This document shows positions 27,423 through 36,113 of a stretch of DNA of 64,000 nt, one piece after another. The stretch's first letter is position 1. Each line of letters begins with the position of its first letter. The notes beneath the pieces are model-generated. The model did not search any database. It had not been told where the DNA came from and was given only the letters and a program-made list of their open reading frames with translations. Both the position numbers and the translations under genes were made by a program. The DNA comes from an uncultured Aquimarina sp. (GTDB lineage Bacteria; Bacteroidota; Bacteroidia; Flavobacteriales; Flavobacteriaceae): assembly GCA_947498595.1 (NCBI GenBank), contig CANMKX010000014.1, positions 1-64,000 on the forward strand, written 5' to 3'.

Positions 27423-29420
27423 ATGGAAATCAAAAACGAATTTATGTATTTAAAGCAAAAAGTAACTGTACTTTGCTGTACCTTATTAACGGCCATAACA
27501 TTTGCACAAGATGCATTCTATAAAAAATATGATTGGTCAGAGACCCCAGAATATATAGAAAATCTTGTTGTTGATGTTAGCAAAGATATTATAAAAATAA
27601 AAGACAAAAGAGTTAAAGAATTTGCTTTTATTGATAAAAATGGACTCATAGAATATGCATTAACGCATAAAGTATTCTGGTTAAATTCTGATGAAAAAAT
27701 AGAAGAACATAATAAAGTATACTTGCCATACGCTATTAATTCTCAATTGATGATAAGTAAGGCTAGAGTAGTTACCAAAGAAGGTAAAATAATAGAACTA
27801 GACGAATCAAAAATATTAACAGCAACGGATGATGAAACAAAGAGAGCTTATAAATACTTTGCTCTTGAAGGTGTTGAAAAAGAAAGTTTTATTGAATATT
27901 GGTATGTTGTGAAAAAATATCCAACATATACTGGGAGGAGAATTGTTTTTCAAGATGAAAATGAAGCAAGAAATATTAATTTTGATTTGTATGCACCTAA
28001 AAATCTAATATTTAAATTTAAAAGTTATAATGGATTACCTTTAGTAGAAAAAGATACATTATCAAAAGATAAAAACCATTGGACATTACAGGTAGATGCA
28101 TTAAAAGGAGTTAAAAAAGAAGGGCAATCTCCATATTTAACAACATTACAATCATTAATTTACAAGTTAGATTACAATACAGTAACCAAAGACAAAGGTG
28201 TTGTTTCTTATGCCAAGGCATCACAAAATGTATACAATTCATTTCATCCAGAAATGGATAAAAAAACAAAGAATGCGCTACAAAAATTTGTTAAAGAGTT
28301 ACCTGTTAAAGAAGAAAGTACATTAAAAGAAAAAGTAAGAACGATTGAAAATTATATTAAATCTACAATTTTTATATCTGAAGTTAAAAAAGAAGGATTA
28401 GGAGATTTAGCAACGATCATAAAAGATAAAGTAGCTAATCAAGAAGGAATAATAAGAGTATATGTAGCCATTTTTGAAGCACTCAAGATTAAATACCAAG
28501 TAGTATTAACGAGCGATAGAAAAAATAAACTTTTTGATAAGGAATTTGAAGCATATAATTTTTTAGAAGATTATCTACTATATTTTCCAAAATTAAAAAT
28601 GTATACATCTCCTCATAAATTAGAGTCAAGATTAGGATTTCCTCCAGGATATTATACCGATAATTATGGGTTGTTTATAAGAGAAGTATCCTTGAGTGAT
28701 TTTAAATCAGGAGTTGGAAAAATAAAATACATAAAACCAGTATCGCATAAAGAGACAAAGAATAATATGAAAATTGATCTCAAAATTGATGCAAATGACA
28801 TTACTAAAGCATATATCGATTTTGAATTATCATACTCAGGATATTACGGAGCTTATATACAGCCTTTTGCTCATTTAATGAAAAAAGATGATCGAGAAGA
28901 GATTATTGAGAACTACATAAAAAATGTAAGTAAAAATGTAGAGATTATAGAAAAAGAGATGTTAAATGCAAATCCAGAAAGTTTTGGAATATTGCCTCTT
29001 ATTATTAAAGCTAAAGTCGAATCTGAACATTTTATAGAAAAAGCTGGAAAAAAATACTTATTCAAAATGGGAGAATTGATAGGGCCTCAAAGTGAATTGT
29101 ATCAAAAAGAGAAGAGAGAATTGGCATTGATGGAAGAATTTAAAAGAAGCTATGATAGAGTTTTGAAAATTGAAATTCCTAAAGGCTATAAGATTAGTAA
29201 TCCAGATGTAATAAACATTGATAATTCATATAAAAATGATGGGACTACATTTTTTAAGTTTAAATCTTCTTATATAATAGAAGGAAATATAATGACGGTT
29301 AATGTTGACGAATTCTATAATCTGAATACAATACCTGTAGAATTATATGAAGAGTATAGAACTGTAATTAATAGTGCAGCAAATTTTAATAAAGTAGTAC
29401 TTGTTTTAGAAAAGATATAA
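27423..29420 (+). CDS. DUF3857 protein with degenerate transglutaminase domain
   Basis: 665 residues, paralogous in layout to the gene before it: DUF3857-like beta domain (about 40-270), then a transglutaminase-fold region (about 300-400), then a beta-rich end. The equivalent of the catalytic Cys motif reads ANQEGIIRVYVAIFEAL, and the mature protein has no cysteine at all, so it cannot be a thiol transglutaminase. An ATG at 27444 would give a cleaner signal peptide (MYLKQKVTVLCCTLLTAITF) and may be the true start. It is the last gene of the operon and is followed by a terminator. Confidence 0.82.
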   Translation: MEIKNEFMYLKQKVTVLCCTLLTAITFAQDAFYKKYDWSETPEYIENLVVDVSKDIIKIKDKRVKEFAFIDKNGLIEYALTHKVFWLNSDEKIEEHNKVYLPYAINSQLMISKARVVTKEGKIIELDESKILTATDDETKRAYKYFALEGVEKESFIEYWYVVKKYPTYTGRRIVFQDENEARNINFDLYAPKNLIFKFKSYNGLPLVEKDTLSKDKNHWTLQVDALKGVKKEGQSPYLTTLQSLIYKLDYNTVTKDKGVVSYAKASQNVYNSFHPEMDKKTKNALQKFVKELPVKEESTLKEKVRTIENYIKSTIFISEVKKEGLGDLATIIKDKVANQEGIIRVYVAIFEALKIKYQVVLTSDRKNKLFDKEFEAYNFLEDYLLYFPKLKMYTSPHKLESRLGFPPGYYTDNYGLFIREVSLSDFKSGVGKIKYIKPVSHKETKNNMKIDLKIDANDITKAYIDFELSYSGYYGAYIQPFAHLMKKDDREEIIENYIKNVSKNVEIIEKEMLNANPESFGILPLIIKAKVESEHFIEKAGKKYLFKMGELIGPQSELYQKEKRELALMEEFKRSYDRVLKIEIPKGYKISNPDVINIDNSYKNDGTTFFKFKSSYIIEGNIMTVNVDEFYNLNTIPVELYEEYRTVINSAANFNKVVLVLEKI

Positions 29421-29447
29421 CTACTTTTTTTAATTGATAAGTTAATT

Positions 29448-29490
29448 AAAAGACCTAATTCATATTCAATAATATGGATTAGGTCTTTTT
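29448..29490 (+). terminator. Terminator of the MORN/transglutaminase operon
   Basis: AAAAGACCTAAT-CATATT pairs with AATATG-ATTAGGTCTTTT with one mismatch, then T. Confidence 0.8.
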
Positions 29491-29633
29491 GCCTAAAAAA
29501 ATATGAAATTAAGAAAGGAAATATTATTTTTGGAAACTTATTTTGTCAAAATTTTATCAAAAACGTAATAATATATATATTGTAATGCGTTTTTTTTATA
29601 AAAAGAACCTAAAAAATAGAACATATACAATTT

Positions 29634-30647
29634 ATGAGTATGTACACATCAAAAATAGCAGGATTAGGAAGTTATGTTCCTGATCACATAGTGACAAATG
29701 ATGATCTTTCGAAGATTATAGAAACGAATGATGCTTGGATACAAGAGCGAACAGGAATAAAAGAACGTCGTCATATACAAAAAGGAGATGGTAATAGTAC
29801 AGCGATAATGGGAGTTAAAGCTTCAGAAATTGCGTTAGAAAGAGCAGGACTAGTACCTAATGATATTGATTTAATTGTTTTTGCAACGTTAAGCCCAGAT
29901 ATGTATTTTCCAGGGTGTGGTGTACAAGTACAAGAAATGATGAATATGCGAACTATTCCCGCTTTGGATGTACGTAATCAATGTAGTGGGTTTGTGTATG
30001 GATTATCTGTAGGAGATCAGTTTATTAAAACAGGAATGTATAGAAATGTTTTAGTAATTGGAAGTGAAAATCATAGTGGTGGTTTAGATATGACTACAAG
30101 AGGAAGAAGTGTTTCTGTTATTTTTGGTGATGGAGCAGGAGCAGCTGTTTTAACACGTAGTGATAAAGATGGAAAAGGAATACTATCAACTCATTTACAT
30201 AGTGAAGGGGCACATGCAAAAGAATTAGCTCTAATGGGACCAAGTACAGAACATTGGGTGCCAGAAATTATAGCTGAAAATCCACAAGAAAATATTCCGT
30301 ATTATCCATATATGAATGGACAATTTGTATTTAAAAATGCTGTTGTGCGTTTTTCTGAAGTAATTAATGAAGGATTAGTAGCAAATGGATTATCTGTTGA
30401 AGATATTGATATGTTAATTCCTCATCAAGCTAATTTAAGAATCTCACAATTCGTGCAGAAAAAATTTAAATTATCAGATGATAAAGTCTATAATAACATT
30501 CAAAAATATGGAAATACAACAGCAGCATCGATTCCTATAGCATTAACAGAAGCTTGGGAGCAAGGTAAGATAAAAGATGGAGATACCGTTGTATTAGCAG
30601 CTTTTGGAAGTGGATTTACATGGGGAAGTGCTATTATCAATTGGTAG
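29634..30647 (+). CDS. fabH: Beta-ketoacyl-ACP synthase III (FabH-type)
   Basis: 337 residues. The catalytic triad is visible: Cys117 (RNQCSGF), His264 (PHQANLRI) and Asn294 (YGNTTAAS). FabH condenses acyl-CoA with malonyl-ACP to start fatty-acid synthesis. The gene stands alone, not in the usual rpmF-plsX-fabH group, and carries a slightly longer loop (about 205-228) than Escherichia coli FabH. It may therefore be a second FabH for branched or special acyl chains; a specialised starter role is only an inference. Confidence 0.85.
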   Translation: MSMYTSKIAGLGSYVPDHIVTNDDLSKIIETNDAWIQERTGIKERRHIQKGDGNSTAIMGVKASEIALERAGLVPNDIDLIVFATLSPDMYFPGCGVQVQEMMNMRTIPALDVRNQCSGFVYGLSVGDQFIKTGMYRNVLVIGSENHSGGLDMTTRGRSVSVIFGDGAGAAVLTRSDKDGKGILSTHLHSEGAHAKELALMGPSTEHWVPEIIAENPQENIPYYPYMNGQFVFKNAVVRFSEVINEGLVANGLSVEDIDMLIPHQANLRISQFVQKKFKLSDDKVYNNIQKYGNTTAASIPIALTEAWEQGKIKDGDTVVLAAFGSGFTWGSAIINW

Positions 30648-30672
30648 AATATTATAATAACATATATAAATC

Positions 30673-30702
30673 AAAAACGCGAAACATTTGTTTCGCGTTT
30701 TC
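30673..30702 (+). terminator. Terminator after fabH
   Basis: AAAACGCGAAAC / TTTCGCGTTTT with a short loop. The 150 bases up to the TonB receptor gene otherwise hold nothing. Confidence 0.8.
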
Positions 30703-30850
30703 TTTATTATATATCTAAAGTTATTTTTTTATTCAGAAGGCTAATTCAAATAATAAATAACAATCAGATGTTATAATATAGACGAATTGATTGATGAATA
30801 GTTACAGATTATTTTTAATTTTTACATTTAATTAACATACGATAGTGTCA

Positions 30851-33226
30851 TTATAAAATACCTCCTCCAGATTTTTCGTTTTTATCTCTACGTTTTCTAG
30901 AAACCTTACGATTTTTACCGCCTCCAAAACGATATGATAATCCTAAGTATACTGTTTGTGTTTCTCCTTGAAATTCACCATTTTGTTGAAATGGAACCTC
31001 ACCATCAAACCTGAATTTCATAGTGTTAAATATATCATTGAAGTTTAAGCTAAAAGTACCTTTACCTTGTAAAAAGTTATATCTAGCACCGGTATTAACA
31101 AAATAAAAAGGTTTAGATTTAAATTGGATTCCGTCCTGCTCACTTCGGTAAAAACCAAATACTTGAAATGTTAAATTTTTAGTGGCTTTAAAATTATTAT
31201 TTAGTCTAAAGTTATAAGCAGTTGTAGATACTTCTCTTGCGATATTGGATACAATTCCTTTTTGAGTTTGACTAAATAAATCAAAACTAGCATTAAAATT
31301 CCACCATTTCGTTGGTCTATAATTACTAGATATTTCTACCCCATAAGATGAATTGTCATCAAAATTATCATAAGTTAGTAGTTGGCGAGTGTCATCTTGT
31401 GGATCGATTAATAATGTTTGACTTATCTCATCATTAATTTGTCTATAAAATACACCTCCAGTAATCGATCCTTTATTTAAACGTCTAGTATAATTAAATT
31501 CAATTGAATTTGTAAATTGAGGATCTAGTGAAGGATTTCCTACTCCAGTTATTCTAGGAGTACTCCATTCTCTAATAGGATTCACTTGATTTAATCCAGG
31601 ACGATCAACTCTTCTACTAAAACTTACTTGATAGCTGTTTTTTTCTTGAGGTGAATAGCTAATAAAAGCAGATGGATATACAGTGATATAATCATCTTCA
31701 AAAATTTTGTTTCCATCAAGTGTTGCTTCAACATTATAGTTTTCAACACGAGCACCTAACTGATACGACCATTTATCAAAATTCTGACCGTATGTAGCGT
31801 ATAATGTATAAATATCTCTATCATATTGATATATAGTATTATCAAAAAGTGTTGATTGATAATCATTATCCGTTCTTCTAAAACGTGCTTCTCCTCCTAA
31901 TTCTAGTTTAGTTGTTTCAGAAAGAGGATTGATATAATCTAAGTTAATAGTAGTATTTTTTCTTTCATTATCAAGAATATCAGTATAAGGAGTAAAAGTA
32001 TCAATACCACCAACTCTGCTAAAATTATCATTATTATCGCTATTAAAAATATTGTAATCAATTTCTAATTCAATATTATGGCCTTCTTTTTTAAAGTCAT
32101 GTTTATAATCAAAGTTGTATGTAGATCCTAAATTATCTCCATCATTAGATGTGATTTGTTCAAAACTATTAGTGATATCGTTTAATAATAGTACATTGGT
32201 AGAAAGAGCTGTTTTTCCGTCAAAAAGATTTTGATTTGTATAAAATGAAACAGTATTATTATCATTGATATAATAATCTAAACCTACTTTAAATAAATGA
32301 GATTTATTGTTAGATAGAATATCTAATTCTTGTCTTGAGTTATCATCTTCTCTGGAAATAAAACCTCTTTGTTGATTTTTAGAAATATTATTACCATAAT
32401 TACCATAGATATTAACTTTTCCAGCTCTATAATTTAAATCGATAGAACTATTAAATCTAGCATTTTCATCATAATTCAACCCTAAATTAATAGTACCGTT
32501 AAAACCAATATTAGTATTCTTATGCAATACAATATTTATAATACCACTCATTCCTTCGGGATTATACTTAGCAGACGGATTTGTTATTAATTCTATTTTT
32601 TTAATAGAAGTAGAAGGGATTTGCTTTAACAATTGAGAAGCGGTAATATTAGTAGGTTTTCCGTCAACCAAAATTCGCACATTTTGATTACCACGCAATG
32701 CTATATTTCCATCTTGATCAACATTTACAGAAGGAATGTTATTCATAATCTCAGCAGCACTTCCACCAGTAGTTGTAAGATCTTTACCAACATTAATTAC
32801 CTTTCGATCTATTTTTTGTTCTATTGTAGTTCGTTCAGCAATAATGGTTACATCATCAAGTTGAGCTATTTCTTCTTCTAAAAAAATTGTACCAGCATTA
32901 ATATCTTTATTTTTTCTATCAATAATAATAGGTTGACTAAAAGTTTTATATCCTATAAACTGTACTTTAAGAATATAATTTCCTTTAGGAATATCTGTAA
33001 TCATAAAGTTACCATTCTCTTGAGTAATACCTCCATTTATTACTTTATCTGAAGTATCGCTAATAACTATTGTTGCATAAGGAATTGATTCTTTTAAGTT
33101 TTTATCCATAACAACTCCTCTCACTGATCCTAAAACAACATTATTAGAAGAGGGTTGGGCAATTGCAGAAATGCAACACCACATCGAGAAAAGAAATACG
33201 GTGATTTGTTTGTTTAATGTTTTCAT
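30851..33226 (-). CDS. TonB-dependent outer-membrane receptor (outer membrane beta-barrel family)
   Basis: About 791 residues from the ATG at 33226, chosen because it gives a clean signal peptide (MKTLNKQITVFLFSMWCC...IAQ); an ATG 14 codons upstream would precede it with polar residues. A carboxypeptidase-regulatory-like beta domain (about 30-110) is followed by a plug (about 130-220, IRVLVDGKPTNITASQLLKQ) and a long beta barrel typical of the OMP_b-brl_3 type, ending in a basic tail (RKRRDKNEKSGGG). It is a receptor for large or scarce ligands; the ligand is unknown, and no SusD partner is adjacent. A 9-bp inverted repeat lies just upstream (33244-33270). Confidence 0.88.
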   Translation of the reverse strand: MKTLNKQITVFLFSMWCCISAIAQPSSNNVVLGSVRGVVMDKNLKESIPYATIVISDTSDKVINGGITQENGNFMITDIPKGNYILKVQFIGYKTFSQPIIIDRKNKDINAGTIFLEEEIAQLDDVTIIAERTTIEQKIDRKVINVGKDLTTTGGSAAEIMNNIPSVNVDQDGNIALRGNQNVRILVDGKPTNITASQLLKQIPSTSIKKIELITNPSAKYNPEGMSGIINIVLHKNTNIGFNGTINLGLNYDENARFNSSIDLNYRAGKVNIYGNYGNNISKNQQRGFISREDDNSRQELDILSNNKSHLFKVGLDYYINDNNTVSFYTNQNLFDGKTALSTNVLLLNDITNSFEQITSNDGDNLGSTYNFDYKHDFKKEGHNIELEIDYNIFNSDNNDNFSRVGGIDTFTPYTDILDNERKNTTINLDYINPLSETTKLELGGEARFRRTDNDYQSTLFDNTIYQYDRDIYTLYATYGQNFDKWSYQLGARVENYNVEATLDGNKIFEDDYITVYPSAFISYSPQEKNSYQVSFSRRVDRPGLNQVNPIREWSTPRITGVGNPSLDPQFTNSIEFNYTRRLNKGSITGGVFYRQINDEISQTLLIDPQDDTRQLLTYDNFDDNSSYGVEISSNYRPTKWWNFNASFDLFSQTQKGIVSNIAREVSTTAYNFRLNNNFKATKNLTFQVFGFYRSEQDGIQFKSKPFYFVNTGARYNFLQGKGTFSLNFNDIFNTMKFRFDGEVPFQQNGEFQGETQTVYLGLSYRFGGGKNRKVSRKRRDKNEKSGGGIL

Positions 33227-33243
33227 AATATTTTGATTATTGG

Positions 33244-33270
33244 TTATGCATTGTACTTTGTAATGCATAA
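33244..33270. promoter_or_regulatory. Perfect inverted repeat upstream of the TonB receptor
   Basis: TTATGCATT, nine-base spacer GTACTTTGT, then AATGCATAA: perfect 9-bp arms in the leader just before the receptor start. The centre-to-centre distance of 18 bases is awkward for a simple dimer on one face. It may be an operator or an mRNA hairpin. Confidence 0.45.
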
Positions 33271-33408
33271 TACAAAGACATGACTTGCTAAATTTTTTAA
33301 GTAATCGATAACTTGCTTATAAAATGTATGACGATCACAATAAAAATCTGTTACAGTTTAAATGATTTTTAACAGTTTTTAAGAAGAATCTGAAAGATGT
33401 ATACAAGG

Positions 33409-33442
33409 AAAAAGCGCCACACAAAGTGCGGCGCTTTTTTTA
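33409..33442. terminator. Terminator-like hairpin between symporter and receptor genes
   Basis: AAAAAGCGCC-CAC / GTG-GGCGCTTTTT with a small loop and T-runs on both strands. It probably ends the reverse-strand symporter transcript. The rest of 33271-33669 holds an AACTAACTAACTAA run facing AGTTAGTTA, and a tiny eight-codon frame (MKNHNLYK at 33516-33542). I see no gene there. Confidence 0.6.
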
Positions 33443-33669
33443 TAATAATCAAATAGTAACACTAACCATCAACTATGAATAAAATTTGATTATTAAGTAA
33501 CTAACTAACTAAATTTATGAAAAATCATAATCTTTACAAATAAGACGTCAGTTAGTTATTTATGTTACAGCATTTATGTGTTTTTAACAAATACAGCTTT
33601 TTTTTTAACGTTTAAGACATGTGTTAGAAAATGTTTAAGATCTAATAACAAGTCAAATATAATGATTAC

Positions 33670-35133
33670 TTATAAATCTGATTCAAGATGTATTGAACTT
33701 TTACGAATAAGGGTTAATCCTAAAAATGTGATAAAACCATTAACTATTAAAATAAAAAAGCCAAATTCAAAATTGAAAATTGATGAACTATAATAATCAA
33801 TACATAAAGCTAGTATAGGTGAAATTATAGCAATAATTGGTACTAAGAAATCTTTTACAGACCATTTTGTAAATAGACCAAAGGCATATAAACCTAAAAG
33901 AGGTCCATATGTATATCCTGCAAATTTGAAAAGCTTAGAAATGACACTAGTATCTTTAATTAAGTATTTAAAAATAATAATAACTAGAATCAGAATAATA
34001 GAAAAAGCAATGTGTGTTATTTTACGTATATAAACTTGCTTATCTATAGGATACTTTTTTTCGATGTTAAGAATATCTATACTAAAAGAAGTAGTTAAAG
34101 AGGTTAGGGCACTATCAGCACTGCTATATGCAGCAGCGATTAATCCTAGAATAAAAAATACTGCAATCCCGATACCTAGATTACTTTGTGTAGCGATCGT
34201 AGAAAATAGTTGATCCTTATGTGCATCCATTCCATGACGACTAGCATATTCAGTTAATAAAATTCCTAAACCAAGAAATATAAAATTGACAACAGTAAGT
34301 ACCAAAGTAAACCAAAACATGTTTTTTTGTGCATCTTTTAAAGAACGACATGTTAGATTTTTTTGCATCATATCTTGATCCAATCCAGTCATTACGATAG
34401 CGATGAAAGCACCAGAAAAGAATTGCTTCCAGAAATAATCCCCACTTTTAGGATCTTCAAAGAAAAAAGTTTTAGATAAATCACTATCCAGAACATACGT
34501 TAATAAATTGGATGTATTAATTCCTAAGTCTGAAGAAATATAAAAAATGGCAACACCCACAGCAATTAACATAAAGAGCGTTTGTAAAGTATCTGTCCAT
34601 ACAATAGTTTTTATTCCAGATTTGAATGTATATAACCAAATGAGTAAGATTGTAATAATAACAGTAACCCAAAATGGAATGCCTAGTGCATCAAACATAA
34701 TGCTTTGCAATACATTTGCGACAAGAAATAATCTGAAACTAGCTCCAATAATTCTAGATATTAAAAAGAAAGAAGCTCCAGTTTTATAGGAATAATAGCC
34801 AAAACGTTCTTCTAGATATGTATAAATAGATGTAAGATTTAATCTATAATATAAAGGTAGTAATACAGTTCCAATGACTAAATATCCTAAAATATATCCT
34901 AAAACTACTTGCATGTAGCTAAATTTAGAAGCTTCAACCCAGCCAGGAACTGAAATAAAAGTTACTCCACTTAATGAAGCACCGATCATTCCAAATGCAA
35001 CGAGATACCATGGAGATTGTCGGTTCGCTTTAAAAAAAGCATCATTACCAGAATTTTTGCCAGTGAGATATGAAATTAATAAAAGGACTCCAAAATATGC
35101 AGCAATTAAAAGTAGAATATATATAGGTTGCAT
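33670..35133 (-). CDS. Sodium:solute symporter (SSS family)
   Basis: 487 residues with about thirteen hydrophobic segments. SSS signatures include the early GKNSGNDAFFKANRQSPWYLVAFGMIGASLSGVTF region with the unwound TM1 and ISVPGW, GLDQDMMQKNLTCRS in the middle and the Ser-rich AAAYSSADSALTSLTTSF segment containing the sodium-binding serines. It imports a sugar, sialic acid or similar solute with Na+, consistent with a marine setting; the substrate is not determinable. Single gene, ending at a hairpin on its 3' side. Confidence 0.9.
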   Translation of the reverse strand: MQPIYILLLIAAYFGVLLLISYLTGKNSGNDAFFKANRQSPWYLVAFGMIGASLSGVTFISVPGWVEASKFSYMQVVLGYILGYLVIGTVLLPLYYRLNLTSIYTYLEERFGYYSYKTGASFFLISRIIGASFRLFLVANVLQSIMFDALGIPFWVTVIITILLIWLYTFKSGIKTIVWTDTLQTLFMLIAVGVAIFYISSDLGINTSNLLTYVLDSDLSKTFFFEDPKSGDYFWKQFFSGAFIAIVMTGLDQDMMQKNLTCRSLKDAQKNMFWFTLVLTVVNFIFLGLGILLTEYASRHGMDAHKDQLFSTIATQSNLGIGIAVFFILGLIAAAYSSADSALTSLTTSFSIDILNIEKKYPIDKQVYIRKITHIAFSIILILVIIIFKYLIKDTSVISKLFKFAGYTYGPLLGLYAFGLFTKWSVKDFLVPIIAIISPILALCIDYYSSSIFNFEFGFFILIVNGFITFLGLTLIRKSSIHLESDL

Positions 35134-35315
35134 CTATTCAATAAGATTAAAAATTAACTCAAAGCAAAATACAAATTAATCCCAAAAAGGATATAAAATG
35201 TAAAGGTTTAATTAATTATAAAGAAATTAAACGTATAATGTTTGAGGTAAATCCATACTCATAATACGTTAAAAATAAGTAGTATTATATAAATAAAAAA
35301 TTAAATATTTATAAG

Positions 35316-35492
35316 ATGCTTAAATCAGTTTTAAACTTAGGGAACATTATTACAAAAAAAGAACAACAAACGATTAAAGGAGGTCAGGACTTCGAAACTT
35401 GTGCAGCTTGTTTTGACGATTGTTTTCAGAAATATCCAGATAGAGGAGAATTAGCTCAGTGCTTTGATGTATGTCAAGTTGTAGCATGTTAA
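35316..35492 (+). CDS. Double-glycine-leader cysteine peptide 1
   Basis: 58 residues. The first 23 form a leader (MLKSVLN...GNIITKKEQ, ending TIKGG) of the ComC/bacteriocin type: hydrophobic residues at 2, 5, 6, 8, 11 and 12, and Gly-Gly at 22-23, where C39-peptidase ABC exporters cleave. The 35-residue core has six cysteines: C29, C32, C36, C49, C53 and C58. C36 and C49 flank a 12-residue linker with PDR (41-43), and each sits in a Cx3C pair (32/36 and 49/53). The pattern implies two amphipathic helices joined by a turn and stapled by disulfides. No processing gene is adjacent, so export would need a distant transporter. The sequence is not recognised as a known bacteriocin. Confidence 0.75.
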   Translation: MLKSVLNLGNIITKKEQQTIKGGQDFETCAACFDDCFQKYPDRGELAQCFDVCQVVAC

Positions 35493-35526
35493 CATATAAG
35501 TAATAACATTTATAAAACAACTCATT

Positions 35527-35691
35527 ATGTTACAATCGATTTTAAACGCAAATAATATCATTACTAAAGAAGAACAAAGAACTATTCAAGGTGGAATTGA
35601 TACAGAATTAGTTTTTTGTATCAGAGAATGTAGAGATGCAAATCCTGATCGTGAACAGTTTGGAATATGTGTCCAAGAATGTTTTAGGTAA
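35527..35691 (+). CDS. Double-glycine-leader cysteine peptide 2
   Basis: 54 residues, 34 bases after peptide 1. The leader (MLQSILN...NIITKEEQR, ending TIQGG) lines up with peptide 1 without gaps, with Gly-Gly again at 22-23. The 31-residue core has exactly four cysteines: C31, C35, C48 and C52, i.e. Cx3C, 12 residues, Cx3C, with NPDR at 39-42 in the linker. This is the same framework as in peptide 1, although the other core residues differ widely. That pattern, conserved leader with diverged core but fixed cysteines, is what is seen in two-peptide or paralogous bacteriocin/microcin precursors. A strong terminator hairpin follows, so both are probably on one short mRNA. Confidence 0.75.
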   Translation: MLQSILNANNIITKEEQRTIQGGIDTELVFCIRECRDANPDREQFGICVQECFR

Positions 35692-35698
35692 AAAATAA

Positions 35699-35738
35699 AG
35701 CACAAAAAACAGTTGTATACAGGACTGTTTTTTGTGCT
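35699..35738 (+). terminator. Strong hairpin after the peptide pair
   Basis: AGCACAAAAAACAGT pairs perfectly with ACTGTTTTTTGTGCT (15 pairs, ten-base loop). The T-run lies inside the right arm. The 374 bases from here to the PD40 gene show no supportable gene; a 62-codon frame from 35865 looks random. Confidence 0.7.
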
Positions 35739-36113
35739 ATGTACTAGATGTAATAATATTGAGGTTTATCCGTAGTTCATTTCTCAAAAAAAGAAGTACT
35801 ATTGTTACATCTTATGATTATTAGATTAGAAATAACTACAGTTTTGATTTTTAGCTAATTATAGGTGAAAATTAAATTTGTAGTATTAGAATATGTTAAA
35901 AAGAATTCAGAAATACCGACTAGAAATTACACTACTCATTCTTTATATAGTAGTATTAGTAATTACACTTCAAGTAATAGAATAAATACAATATTTTATT
36001 TACAATTGATAATGCCTAATGATATAGGTGTTAAAACGGCTGTAAAATGTTAAATAACCTAGACGAATAATCTCAAAAGAGTATTTTTAGATTTATACCT
36101 AAACAATATTTAT

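Noticed and set aside
33516..33542. Eight-codon frame MKNHNLYK as an attenuator leader peptide
   Set aside because: It faces no downstream gene on its strand for which attenuation would make sense, so there is no support beyond the frame itself.
33578..33793. 71-codon plus-strand frame across the end of the symporter gene
   Set aside because: It is largely antisense to the well-supported symporter and has no coding features.
35865..36053. 62-codon frame between the peptide pair and the PD40 gene
   Set aside because: It starts with GTG, has no recognisable domain, no leader and random composition; probably chance.
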